NCBI RefSeq assembly: GCF_003865345.1
Contig: NZ_RMVE01000001.1
Location: 682,001-746,000 of the forward strand
Source: Nonlabens xiamenensis
GTDB lineage: Bacteria; Bacteroidota; Bacteroidia; Flavobacteriales; Flavobacteriaceae
Length of the DNA: 64,000 nucleotides
Direction: 5' to 3'
The translations under genes were made by a program, and so were the position numbers. The notes below the pieces were generated by a model. The model did not search any database. It was given only the letters and a program-made list of their open reading frames with translations, and was not told the DNA's origin. Positions 51,840 to 60,562 of this stretch are shown piece by piece. Numbering within the stretch: the stretch's first letter is position 1; each line of letters begins with the position of its first letter.

Positions 51840-52448
51840 TTATTTTCCTTCGGCAAATCTTCTGGAAACTTCTTCCCAATTGATCAATTTAAAAAAGGCT
51901 TCTACATAATCAGGGCGCTTGTTTTGGTAGTTGAGATAATAAGCGTGTTCCCATACGTCAATTCCTAAAATTGGTGTTCCACCACAGCCTACTCCTGGCA
52001 TGAGCGGATTGTCTTGGTTAGGCGTTCCACATACATCCAGTTTTCCTCCTTCATGAACACAAAGCCAAGCCCATCCTGATCCGAATTGACCTTTGGCTGC
52101 TTCAGCAAATTTGTTTTTAAATGATTCAAAAGATTCAAAAGACGCGTTGATGGCATCGGCCAGTTCACCTGATGGATTTCCACCACCATTTGGAGACATT
52201 ACCGTCCAAAACAAACTGTGGTTATAGAATCCACCACCGTTGTTTCTTACGGCTTTATTATCCATGTCCAAATGGCTTAGGATATTCTCAATGGTTTTAC
52301 CTTCATTGTCGGTACCTTTGATGGCATCGTTCAACTTATTGGTATAACCTTGATGGTGTTTTCCATGATGGATTTCCATGGTTCTGGCATCTATATGTGG
52401 CTCTAGCGCATCGTGCGCATAGGGTAAGTTTGGTAATTCAAAAGACAT
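51840..52448 (-). CDS. Superoxide dismutase, Fe/Mn family
   Basis: 202 residues. It removes superoxide. Metal ligands are visible: His in [12 protein letters not shown], His in [10 protein letters not shown], and Asp/His in [18 protein letters not shown]. FeMn-SOD signature DVWEHAYY is intact. No signal peptide, so it is cytoplasmic. Whether it uses Fe or Mn cannot be told by eye. Confidence 0.97.
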   Translation of the reverse strand: MSFELPNLPYAHDALEPHIDARTMEIHHGKHHQGYTNKLNDAIKGTDNEGKTIENILSHLDMDNKAVRNNGGGFYNHSLFWTVMSPNGGGNPSGELADAINASFESFESFKNKFAEAAKGQFGSGWAWLCVHEGGKLDVCGTPNQDNPLMPGVGCGGTPILGIDVWEHAYYLNYQNKRPDYVEAFFKLINWEEVSRRFAEGK

Positions 52449-52623
52449 AATGGTCGTTTTTATTGGTTCTACATAATTGAGCCTTAAAATTAAGTGTTAA
52501 GGGTTGACTGTTAAAATTTAGCCTGTTATTTTATCCTTAAAGAATTTCAGCGAGAAAAACAGCTGATTTAGGTTAATATGCTTCAGTTTTTACAACTTCT
52601 GCTCATTAGCTCTTAGGTATGCT

Positions 52624-52631
52624 TATATTTG
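52624..52631 (+). promoter_or_regulatory. -7 promoter box immediately before the AddA-like gene
   Basis: TATATTTG fits TAnnTTTG and ends 3 nt before the ATG at 52635, implying a leaderless transcript. No good -33 element was seen, so a chance match is possible. Confidence 0.4.
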
Positions 52632-52634
52632 GGC

Positions 52635-55600
52635 ATGACCCATTTGTCGACTACTTTTTATAGTGCCAGTGCTGGCTCCGGTAAAACTTATACGCTGGCA
52701 CGAGATTATTTGAGTTTACTATTCCAGCATCCCGGTTCCCGTGCTTACCGTCAGATTTTGGCCGTAACCTTTACCAATAAAGCTGTCCAGGAAATGAAGG
52801 AGCGAATTCTGGAATACCTTCTAGAATTTACCCGTCCAGAGCCTGCCACGAAAGTCTTGGGTATCAAAACTCATATCCAGGAGCTGACGCAGTTGGATGA
52901 TCGCGCCTTTAGAAATAAAGCCCAGCATATTCATGATCGACTGCTTCACGACTATTCTGCATTTGATATTGTGACCATCGATGCTTTTAATCATCGCATC
53001 TTGCGCACCTTCTCCAAGGATATTGATTTGCCAGCCAATTTTGAGGTGGAGATGGATTTCAAGCGTTTGGTGTCCAAAGCGATCCATCAATTACTTTCCA
53101 GGGCGGGCCAGGAGCCAGAGTTGACCAAATTTTTAGTGGAGTTCTCTCTAGGGAAGATTGATGAGGGCCGGAGTTGGGATATCGAATACGATCTACACGA
53201 TATCGCTGAGTTGATTCCTAAAGAAAATCACTTTGCCTATCTCAAGCAACTCAAAGATAAAAAGATGGAAGATTTTGTACGCTTTCGCGAAAGCGTACAG
53301 CAGAAAATCATAAAAGCACGGGTCGAGCTTGAAGAAATGGCTGGTAAAATTGTGGGACAAATTGATCAGAATGGACTACAGGCAGAGGATTTTTTCTACA
53401 AAGCTGATCGCTGCTACAAATTAATCATGCATTCTGCCCAAGGTAAATTTGACTTGGATCCAACCAAAGGTTATATCGCTGGAATGGCTGATGCAAGTCT
53501 ATATAACAAATCGGCCAGTCCAGAAGCGCAGGATAGCATTGAAGCTCTACGACCAGCCCTGGTAGAACTCGCTGAACTGTATACAAGTAATTTTGGCCAG
53601 GTAGCCTTTTACAAGAATATTCTCAAGCACTTAACTCCATTGTCTTTGTTGAATGAGCTCATGCTGGAGATTGAAAAGATCAAGGAGGCAGAACAAATTG
53701 TGCCCATCTACGAATTTAATGCTCTTCTTTCAGAGCAAATCAGGGACGAGCCCGCACCTTTTATATATGAACGGCTAGGGGAACGATATACGCACTTTTT
53801 TATTGACGAATTTCAAGATACGAGCAAGTTGCAGTGGAGCAATATGCAACCGCTGATAGCAAATGCATTACAACAGGAACGCGACTCTGGGCAACGAGGG
53901 AGCCTGATGTTAGTGGGGGACGCCAAACAGTCCATTTACCGATGGAGAGGAGGGGATGCAGATCAATTCTTAGACCTGTTGGCCGGTGATTATCTGTTTG
54001 AAATGCCCAAACTCAATAAAAGTCTGGAAGCCAACTGGCGTAGCTTTGATCAAATCATTGAGTTTAATAATGAATTTTTTGATTTTTACGGTCAGCATTT
54101 GAATCACGAGGTCTACAAAGGATTGTACGCTGATTTTCTCAAGCAAGAAACCAGAAACAAGCCAGGAGGTTATATACAAATTGATTTTTTGGACAAAGAC
54201 CAAGCGGCAATTCACGAGATAGAGGACGAAGAGATGGATAGTCCTTACCCTGTTCATGTGATGCGGCAGGTAGAACAAGCCCTGGCCAGCGGATTTAATC
54301 CTGGCGATATTTGTGTTTTAGTGCGTACCAATAAACAAGGACATGCCATTGCCCAATATCTGGTATCACAACACATGCCTGTGGTTTCTGGAGACAGTCT
54401 CCTGGTCCATGCCTCTGCCAAAGTGCAGTTACTGGTCCATTTTATGCGTATGCTACAGACGCCCGATCAAAAAGCTCCGAGATTCGATTTTTTACTGGCT
54501 TATGCCAAAGTATTTGATGTGGATCATTTGAATCAATTTATTTCCCTGTATATGGAGCAGGATTGGAGATCATTTTGTGAGTCCTTCCCGACACAGGAAG
54601 AGGTATTGTTGGATTCCGCTTTCGCAAAAGCGCCATTATTCCAAGCCACTGAATCTGTTGCCGCGGCGCTTGGATTGTTTGGAGAACCAGATACTAGGCT
54701 ACAGGCCTTTTTGGAGTTTGTATTTGAATATTCCAGAGGTTATGAAGTAAGTTTGTCCGGCTTTTTGGAACATTGGGGACTCAAGCAGGAAAATTTAAGT
54801 GTTCCAGCCAGCGCCGATGTCGATGCGGTACAGATCATGACTATTCATAAAAGTAAAGGGTTGGAATTCCCAGTAGTCATCGTTCCTCATTGTGATACTC
54901 AAATTGACGATATAAGGAAAGCCATGGCATGGGTGCCTGTAGACCCAAATAATCATGAGGGTTTTGAAAACGTATACATCGCTCTCAACAAAACCAATTT
55001 GCTTTATCCAGATCCTGCACCTGCCGTCTATCAGCAGGAATTATCCAAAGCTCAAATGGACCATATCAATACGCTCTATGTGGCCTTTACCAGAGCTAGG
55101 GAACAGCTGTTCATCAGTGCCATTGACAAAGAAATTAAAGGTGATAGCCGTAATTATAGCCAGTTGTTAAAACAGTTTGTCGAGCAGGTGAGCTGGGAAG
55201 AAGTTCAACATGAAGGTTGGGTTTCGATAAGGCAGGGATTCTCGCAGCGGAAAAGCGAGCCATCGCCTGGCGATCAAATTCAACAAATGGAAAAGTATGA
55301 AGTGAATATTGATCCAGAAAGAATTGCCATTTCCACACGCAAAGGTAGTCTATGGGCTTCTGGTGCAATTGAGTCTATTAATAAAGGTAACCTGCTTCAC
55401 GAATACCTAGCCAAGGTCAAGTACGATGTTAACCTCGATCAAGTAAGCTCGCAGGTCAATCGCGATACGTCGTTATTAGAGGCAGAGCGAGAATCTCTGA
55501 TCGATAAGATGGGTAAAGTAGTCAACCATCCAGCGATCGCTCAGTTTTTTAAAGCTGAATATACTGTTATTAACGAGTATCCGATCTTATTGCCAAACGG

Positions 55601-55796
55601 TAAGCGGCTGATCCCTGATCGTTTGGTGATCAAGGATGACCAAGTAGTCATTATGGACTACAAAACTGGAGCGCTGGATGATCGTCATAAAACGCAGGTG
55701 GATGGCTATGCCCAACAGTTGGCCTTGATGGGTTGGCGGGTAACAGGTAAGATATTGGTCTATACCGATCAAATGGAAATCGTTAAATGGTCTTGA
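52635..55796 (+). CDS. AddA-like UvrD-family helicase/exonuclease
   Basis: 1053 residues from ATG 52635. SF1A helicase motifs: Walker A SASAGSGKTYTLARDYL, motif Ia LAVTFTNKAVQEMKERI, motif II HFFIDEFQDTSKLQW, motif III VGDAKQSIYRWRGGD, motif V VQIMTIHKSKGLEFPVV and motif VI TLYVAFTRAREQLFIS. The C-terminus has a PD-(D/E)XK nuclease (EYPILLPNGKRLIPDRLVIKDDQVVIMDYKTG). It processes double-strand breaks for recombination, as AddA of an AddAB pair; no addB is seen in the window. It carries two palindrome copies: 53276-53299 (24 bp, RFRES) and a one-mismatch copy at 54617-54632 (AFAKA). Confidence 0.92.
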   Translation: MTHLSTTFYSASAGSGKTYTLARDYLSLLFQHPGSRAYRQILAVTFTNKAVQEMKERILEYLLEFTRPEPATKVLGIKTHIQELTQLDDRAFRNKAQHIHDRLLHDYSAFDIVTIDAFNHRILRTFSKDIDLPANFEVEMDFKRLVSKAIHQLLSRAGQEPELTKFLVEFSLGKIDEGRSWDIEYDLHDIAELIPKENHFAYLKQLKDKKMEDFVRFRESVQQKIIKARVELEEMAGKIVGQIDQNGLQAEDFFYKADRCYKLIMHSAQGKFDLDPTKGYIAGMADASLYNKSASPEAQDSIEALRPALVELAELYTSNFGQVAFYKNILKHLTPLSLLNELMLEIEKIKEAEQIVPIYEFNALLSEQIRDEPAPFIYERLGERYTHFFIDEFQDTSKLQWSNMQPLIANALQQERDSGQRGSLMLVGDAKQSIYRWRGGDADQFLDLLAGDYLFEMPKLNKSLEANWRSFDQIIEFNNEFFDFYGQHLNHEVYKGLYADFLKQETRNKPGGYIQIDFLDKDQAAIHEIEDEEMDSPYPVHVMRQVEQALASGFNPGDICVLVRTNKQGHAIAQYLVSQHMPVVSGDSLLVHASAKVQLLVHFMRMLQTPDQKAPRFDFLLAYAKVFDVDHLNQFISLYMEQDWRSFCESFPTQEEVLLDSAFAKAPLFQATESVAAALGLFGEPDTRLQAFLEFVFEYSRGYEVSLSGFLEHWGLKQENLSVPASADVDAVQIMTIHKSKGLEFPVVIVPHCDTQIDDIRKAMAWVPVDPNNHEGFENVYIALNKTNLLYPDPAPAVYQQELSKAQMDHINTLYVAFTRAREQLFISAIDKEIKGDSRNYSQLLKQFVEQVSWEEVQHEGWVSIRQGFSQRKSEPSPGDQIQQMEKYEVNIDPERIAISTRKGSLWASGAIESINKGNLLHEYLAKVKYDVNLDQVSSQVNRDTSLLEAERESLIDKMGKVVNHPAIAQFFKAEYTVINEYPILLPNGKRLIPDRLVIKDDQVVIMDYKTGALDDRHKTQVDGYAQQLALMGWRVTGKILVYTDQMEIVKWS
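53276..53299. repeat. Palindrome copy extended to 24 bp perfect symmetry, in the AddA-like gene
   Basis: The 16-bp core (53280-53295) has four further symmetric bases on each side. It encodes VRFRESVQ in a linker of the helicase. Confidence 0.9.
54617..54632. repeat. One-mismatch palindrome copy in the AddA-like gene
   Basis: CGCTTTCGCAAAAGCG, encoding AFAKA in DSAFAKAPLFQ; the second copy within this gene. Confidence 0.6.
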
Positions 55797-55814
55797 CTTC
55801 CTAAATCTACCCGT

Positions 55815-55822
55815 TACCTTTG
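55815..55822 (+). promoter_or_regulatory. -7 promoter box of kbl
   Basis: TACCTTTG fits TAnnTTTG, 19 nt before the ATG. Confidence 0.6.
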
Positions 55823-55841
55823 TAAAAATCAAAGCATAAAT

Positions 55842-57035
55842 ATGTACGGAGCTATCAAAGAACATCTTCAAAAAGAGCTGGCTGAAATAAAGGAAGCTGG
55901 CCTTTATAAAAAGGAAAGAGTAATTACTTCTCCTCAGGATGCGGTCATCAAGTTGGAGGACGGCAGTGAGGTGATCAACTTTTGCGCCAATAATTATTTG
56001 GGATTGTCTTCTCATCCAGAAGTCATTCAAGCTGCCAAAGACACGTTAGATTCACATGGTTTTGGAATGAGTTCGGTGAGGTTCATTTGTGGAACCCAAG
56101 ATATTCACAAAGAATTGGAACGCAAGTTGGCCGAATTTTATGGCTGTGAGGATACCATACTATATGCGGCTTGTTTTGATGCCAATGGCGGAGTGTTTGA
56201 ACCACTGCTAACTAAAGAGGATGCCATCATTTCTGATTCGCTCAATCACGCCTCTATCATTGATGGAGTCAGGTTATGTAAGGCAGGCAGATATAGGTAT
56301 GCAAACGGAGATATGGCCGACCTAGAAGCACAACTCAAACAAGCAAATGAGGATGGTGCGAGATTCAAGATTATCGTTACTGATGGTGTTTTCTCCATGG
56401 ATGGATTATTAGCTCCATTGGATGAGATTTGTGATCTTGCCGATAAATATGATGCGATGGTCATGGTAGATGAGTGTCATGCAGCTGGCTTTTTGGGGGG
56501 CACTGGTCGAGGAACCCTTGAGGCAAAAGGAGTTTTAGGTCGTGTAGATATTGTCACAGGAACTTTGGGTAAAGCCTTGGGGGGTGCCATGGGAGGTTAT
56601 ACTTGTGCGAGTAAAGAGGTCATCGATTTGTTACGACAACGTTCCAGACCCTATCTGTTTAGCAATTCTTTGGCACCTTCTATTGTAGGTGCGTCGATAA
56701 AAGCTTTGGATTTAATCGATAAAAGCACAGACTTAATTGAAAAAGTTCAATCCAATACAAGTTATTTTAAAGAGAAGATGCTAGCCTTGGGATTTGATAT
56801 CGTTGATGGTGATAGTGCTATTGTTCCTGTAATGCTATATGACGCCAAGTTATCCCAGAAAATGGCCGATCAACTCTTAGAGGAAGGTATTTACGTTATA
56901 GGCTTCTTTTATCCTGTCGTGCCAAAAGAGAAAGCTCGTATCAGGGTCCAATTGAGTGCCGCTCACGACATAAAACATTTAGAAAAAGCGATTTTAGCCT
57001 TTGAAAAAGTTGGAAAAAGGTTAGGAGTTATCTAA
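55842..57035 (+). CDS. kbl: Glycine C-acetyltransferase (2-amino-3-ketobutyrate CoA ligase)
   Basis: 397 residues, normal length. PLP-dependent alpha-oxoamine synthase with [64 protein letters not shown], and the PLP Lys in [15 protein letters not shown]. It splits 2-amino-3-ketobutyrate into glycine and acetyl-CoA in threonine breakdown. Its partner threonine dehydrogenase is not in the window. Confidence 0.96.
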   Translation: MYGAIKEHLQKELAEIKEAGLYKKERVITSPQDAVIKLEDGSEVINFCANNYLGLSSHPEVIQAAKDTLDSHGFGMSSVRFICGTQDIHKELERKLAEFYGCEDTILYAACFDANGGVFEPLLTKEDAIISDSLNHASIIDGVRLCKAGRYRYANGDMADLEAQLKQANEDGARFKIIVTDGVFSMDGLLAPLDEICDLADKYDAMVMVDECHAAGFLGGTGRGTLEAKGVLGRVDIVTGTLGKALGGAMGGYTCASKEVIDLLRQRSRPYLFSNSLAPSIVGASIKALDLIDKSTDLIEKVQSNTSYFKEKMLALGFDIVDGDSAIVPVMLYDAKLSQKMADQLLEEGIYVIGFFYPVVPKEKARIRVQLSAAHDIKHLEKAILAFEKVGKRLGVI

Positions 57036-57094
57036 AATTAACAAGGAATAAACATTTTTAAGTCAATTTTTGCAGAAATTTATTTAAAGCATAC

Positions 57095-57124
57095 TTGTCA
57101 GTGAACGTGAAGGGTGTAATTTTG
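57095..57124 (+). promoter_or_regulatory. Promoter of the OmpA-like gene (-33 and -7)
   Basis: TTG (57095-57097), a 19-bp spacer and TAATTTTG (57117-57124) followed by C form a complete Bacteroidota promoter, 27 nt before the ATG. Confidence 0.7.
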
Positions 57125-57151
57125 CGTCGTTGATTTTAAATACTTCCAACA

Positions 57152-58516
57152 ATGAAAAACATAACTAAACTAATAGTCGCTGGTGCTATATTTCTTTCTG
57201 CCAGTTTGAGCTTTGCTCAAAATGAAAACAACCCTTGGGCCGTAACAATCGGTGTTAATGCCATTGATCTTTACCCAGTCGGGGAGCCAGATCAAGGCTT
57301 AGGCGAATACTTTGACGAATTTTTTAATGTAGACCATTATAATCTTCTTGCTGCACCTAGCAGATTCGAAGTTGGGTACTACGTTGGCGACGGAATCGTT
57401 GCTTCTGGTAACTTTTCTATCAATCAAATAGATCAAGTAGGTGATACTTCTATCGATGATATTTCTTATTACGCTCTAGGTGGTGGATTGAAATACAACA
57501 TTAATGAGTTGTGGAACTCCCAAAGCGTCTTTAGTCCTTATTTGGGCGTAGGTGGATCCTACCAATGGTTAGATGATGAAGGTTTCGGTACGTTTAATGG
57601 AACTTTCGGATTTGATGTATTGATTACAGAAAATATCGCTGCAAACGTCGGTACAACTTACAAACATGCCTTTGAGGATGCAAATCCAAAACACTGGCAA
57701 CATACTGTAGGTTTGAAATTGCTCTGGGGAGCTACAGACACTGATGGAGACGGGATTATCGATAAAAACGATAAATGTCCAGAAACACCAGGAAAAGAAG
57801 AGTTTATGGGATGTCCAGATTCTGATGATGATGGAATTCAGGATTCTCAAGATGATTGTCCTTATGCTGCTGGAACTCCAGAGAACAATGGATGTCCTGA
57901 TACAGATGGTGACGGTGTGTTAGACAAGGATGATAAATGTCCAGAAGTTGCCGGGAAAGCTGAATTAATGGGTTGTCCTGACGGTGATAATGATGGTGTA
58001 GCTGATGGAGACGATGAGTGTCCAACGGTTGCTGGTCTAGCCAAATTTAATGGATGTCCTGACACAGATGGTGACGGGATCCAAGATTCTGAGGACGAGT
58101 GTCCAAATGAAGCTGGTATAGCCGAATTGAACGGTTGTCCAAGACCTGCTCTTCCACCACAGGAGGTTCAAGCTCAATTGAATGAATATGCAAGAACTAT
58201 CTTGTTCGATACTGGAAAAGCTACGATCAAAGCTGAGTCTGCTCAAACTTTGGCTGACATCACTGCGATCTTGAATAAATACCCAGAGGCTAAATTCTCT
58301 ATTGATGGTCATACCGACAGTGTTGGTAGTGCACGTTATAATGAGAGATTGTCTGACGACAGAGCCCTTTCGGTTAAAACTTACTTGGTTGAAAACGGTA
58401 TCAATGAATTCCGTTTGAGTTCGCAAGGTTACGGAGAAAGCAAGCCAGTTGCAGATAACAGTACCGCTGCTGGTAGAGCGCAAAACCGTCGTGTTGAGAT
58501 CAACTTGGTAAAATAA
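57152..58516 (+). CDS. OmpA-family outer-membrane protein with thrombospondin type 3 repeats
   Basis: 454 residues with a signal peptide (MKNITKLIVAGAIFLSASLSFAQ). An eight-strand-barrel-like N-terminal half (about 25-195) is followed by five TSP3-type calcium-binding repeats (about 196-330; DxDGDGIxDxxDxCP..xxGCP). A peptidoglycan-binding OmpA domain (about 340-454) contains ILFDTGKATIKAES, FSIDGHTDSVGSARYNERLSDDRA and GRAQNRRVEINL. It links the outer membrane to peptidoglycan. Its full promoter and strong terminator suggest a highly expressed single gene. Confidence 0.95.
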   Translation: MKNITKLIVAGAIFLSASLSFAQNENNPWAVTIGVNAIDLYPVGEPDQGLGEYFDEFFNVDHYNLLAAPSRFEVGYYVGDGIVASGNFSINQIDQVGDTSIDDISYYALGGGLKYNINELWNSQSVFSPYLGVGGSYQWLDDEGFGTFNGTFGFDVLITENIAANVGTTYKHAFEDANPKHWQHTVGLKLLWGATDTDGDGIIDKNDKCPETPGKEEFMGCPDSDDDGIQDSQDDCPYAAGTPENNGCPDTDGDGVLDKDDKCPEVAGKAELMGCPDGDNDGVADGDDECPTVAGLAKFNGCPDTDGDGIQDSEDECPNEAGIAELNGCPRPALPPQEVQAQLNEYARTILFDTGKATIKAESAQTLADITAILNKYPEAKFSIDGHTDSVGSARYNERLSDDRALSVKTYLVENGINEFRLSSQGYGESKPVADNSTAAGRAQNRRVEINLVK

Positions 58517-58555
58517 TTTCAAGTTTTCTCCTCATCTTAAGAGGAAATAAATATA

Positions 58556-58587
58556 AACGCCATCCCATTCGGATGGCGTTTTTTTAT
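58556..58587 (+). terminator. Rho-independent terminator after the OmpA-like gene
   Basis: Stem AACGCCATCC/GGATGGCGTT with a 5-nt loop is followed by a run of seven T. Confidence 0.9.
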
Positions 58588-59041
58588 TCCCATTTTTCGA
58601 GGAGAACCACTGCTCAGTTGGAAATGTTTATTAAATGATCTCTTTGACTAGAGATGGGATGTTATTGCCATAGGTAGATCCGGTCCTATTATCCTTTCTT
58701 CTGCCCCATCTTTATGTATCCAGTGCCTTCTTTCAGGAAATTCAGTTGTGTTTTTCATTTACTTCTCTTTTATCTTAGAAAATCTTAATGAAAAAGATTA
58801 TCCGGCAACAATGTAGGGTTTAAAGGAGCGTATTTAATTGTTCAACCCTATGTCGCTGAGTCTGATTGGTTATATATACAGGGATTTCTATGATTGATCA
58901 AAAAATAAATTGCGTCCTTAGGTGATAGCACCTTATTACTGTTTAGAATGTGGAGGCTATTTGAGCTTGGTGTGGTCTATTACGATCTCACTATCCTTGG
59001 TAAACTTGAAGGTAGAGAACGAACCGAACAATATTGGAAAT
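58588..59041. other. Gene-free stretch of about 450 bp
   Basis: No convincing reading frame on either strand, and no recognisable RNA gene or repeat. It lies between two strong terminators, so it may be untranscribed or hold a small RNA that I cannot recognise. Confidence 0.4.
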
Positions 59042-59076
59042 AAAAAAGCCATTGCAAATGCTGCAATGGCTTTTTG
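59042..59076. terminator. Bidirectional terminator downstream of the TonB-receptor/DUF5689 operon
   Basis: Stem AAAAAGCCATTGCA/TGCAATGGCTTTTT around a short loop, with A- and T-runs on both sides. It serves the minus-strand operon ending at 59116. Confidence 0.85.
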
Positions 59077-59115
59077 ATATAAATGACAAGAATAGTCCCG
59101 TCGTATATGAATGAC

Positions 59116-60522
59116 CTAGTTGCTGGTCAAAGAAATGTTGTCCAACTCGTAAGTTCCATCAGTTCCAGCATCACCACTTCCTTCATATCGGAAAGCAATA
59201 TGTCCTGTACCAACAGCACAGTCAAGCGATACATTTCCTGAAAAAACCCAGTTCCCGAAATTCTCATTATCGCTAACGATGGTTGCATCTGCTAATGGTT
59301 GCCATGTAGCACCAGGGATATTTGCCTGCGTACCATCCCAATCATCGGAATATAGTACTTGCATACTGGAACCATCGGCAAAACTATTTGAAGTTTCGAA
59401 AGAGAAGACTTCACCAGTTTGGGCGTCAAAATCAAATTCCGGAGTGACCAACCAAGCAATCGTGCTGGCATCACCAGATCTGAAGGATCCACAATTCACA
59501 CTTTTTCCTAAAGACGCATTAGTCCCGCCAGCTGTATAAACTTCCCATGTTTCAGTTCCAGCCTCTTGAAAATTAGTCCATCCAGCTGGCATAGCAGCAG
59601 ATCCAGTAGATTGGGTCTCAAAATTTTCATTAAGAATGACATTGGCTCCAGGTCCTGCAGCTGTTCCACAAGAAAATGGTGTGAGGTCACAACGATTCGG
59701 GTCATCCAACATTACATTTTGAGGACCGTTAACGCTAACAATATAATAATCGTCAAAAAAGTCTCTGGTCAATATAGCATCAATATTTCCTTTTCCTTCT
59801 GGAAGGTCTAAGGCTTTAAAGTCAGCAAATGTACTGGTAGAGAATATTGCAGGTGTTCCAAATGCATCGTTACAGCTTTTAATCGCTCGTTCACCATCAA
59901 ACTGGTCTTCTGCCTCGGCAGCATAACTCTTTTCTAAATCTTCCGTTACAAATTGTACATTTTGTAAGCGAATCCAGGTCAATTCGTGGTCCTCAGAGAA
60001 TTCATTAAAGGCCAAAACAGTAGGAACAATGTCAGCTGTTTCAGGGCTTCTGGTAATGATTTCATTCTCTCTGCTGGCTTGGATACGCTCAATGCTATTT
60101 CCAGAACCTATACCCAAAGTCAGCACACCATTTTCTGTACCTGCGCTCAAACCATCCAATTTTACAAAGATCTTTCTTCCGAAATCATATCTAGTAAATA
60201 AAGGATTCACATCGATAGAAATGACCAGACCTATTGTAGGGTTTTCGGGTTTATCTTGGATGATCAATTCTTTGAACCAGTTTCCACCTTCATCACTGGA
60301 GATAACGTATCCAGAAACGTACTCATTGGTGGTTTCAAAGGTGACAATATCTTCGTTGCTTTGCGCCAAACGTCCAGCAACCGTGCTAAGTTCTACGACG
60401 TTCCCGTCGATACTTACCTCCTGAGGTTCCGTAAATGGAACGGCAAAGTCGTCGTCTTCCACACAGGAGAAAGTGGCTGCCGCCAAAAACGCCAATGCGA
60501 TGAGTTTGTTAATCGTTTTCAT
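59116..60522 (-). CDS. DUF5689 family lipoprotein
   Basis: 468 residues from the ATG at 60522, where a lipoprotein signal begins (AAATFS-C). An in-frame start 33 bp upstream lacks a usable signal. The N-terminal half carries DUF5689 features (FETTNEYVSGYVISSDEGGNWFKELIIQDKPENPTIGLVISID). The C-terminal 170 residues look like a jelly-roll/MAM-like carbohydrate- or ligand-binding domain (AGWTNFQEAGTETWEVYTAGG..GSFRSGDASTIAWLVTPEFDF). It follows the TonB receptor by 40 bp and is probably its cell-surface partner lipoprotein. Confidence 0.88.
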   Translation of the reverse strand: MKTINKLIALAFLAAATFSCVEDDDFAVPFTEPQEVSIDGNVVELSTVAGRLAQSNEDIVTFETTNEYVSGYVISSDEGGNWFKELIIQDKPENPTIGLVISIDVNPLFTRYDFGRKIFVKLDGLSAGTENGVLTLGIGSGNSIERIQASRENEIITRSPETADIVPTVLAFNEFSEDHELTWIRLQNVQFVTEDLEKSYAAEAEDQFDGERAIKSCNDAFGTPAIFSTSTFADFKALDLPEGKGNIDAILTRDFFDDYYIVSVNGPQNVMLDDPNRCDLTPFSCGTAAGPGANVILNENFETQSTGSAAMPAGWTNFQEAGTETWEVYTAGGTNASLGKSVNCGSFRSGDASTIAWLVTPEFDFDAQTGEVFSFETSNSFADGSSMQVLYSDDWDGTQANIPGATWQPLADATIVSDNENFGNWVFSGNVSLDCAVGTGHIAFRYEGSGDAGTDGTYELDNISLTSN

Positions 60523-60562
60523 ATTGCTATTGTTATTTGTGCTTAATTTAATCATTTATTGT

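Noticed and set aside
57740-58145. Periodic DNA repeats around the TSP3 region
   Set aside because: The repetition is explained by five TSP3 protein repeats; bases diverge between units, so it is not a tandem or CRISPR array.
58037-58522. 161-residue antisense frame in the OmpA-like gene
   Set aside because: Product of codon bias in the TSP3/OmpA sequence; the plus-strand gene is unambiguous.
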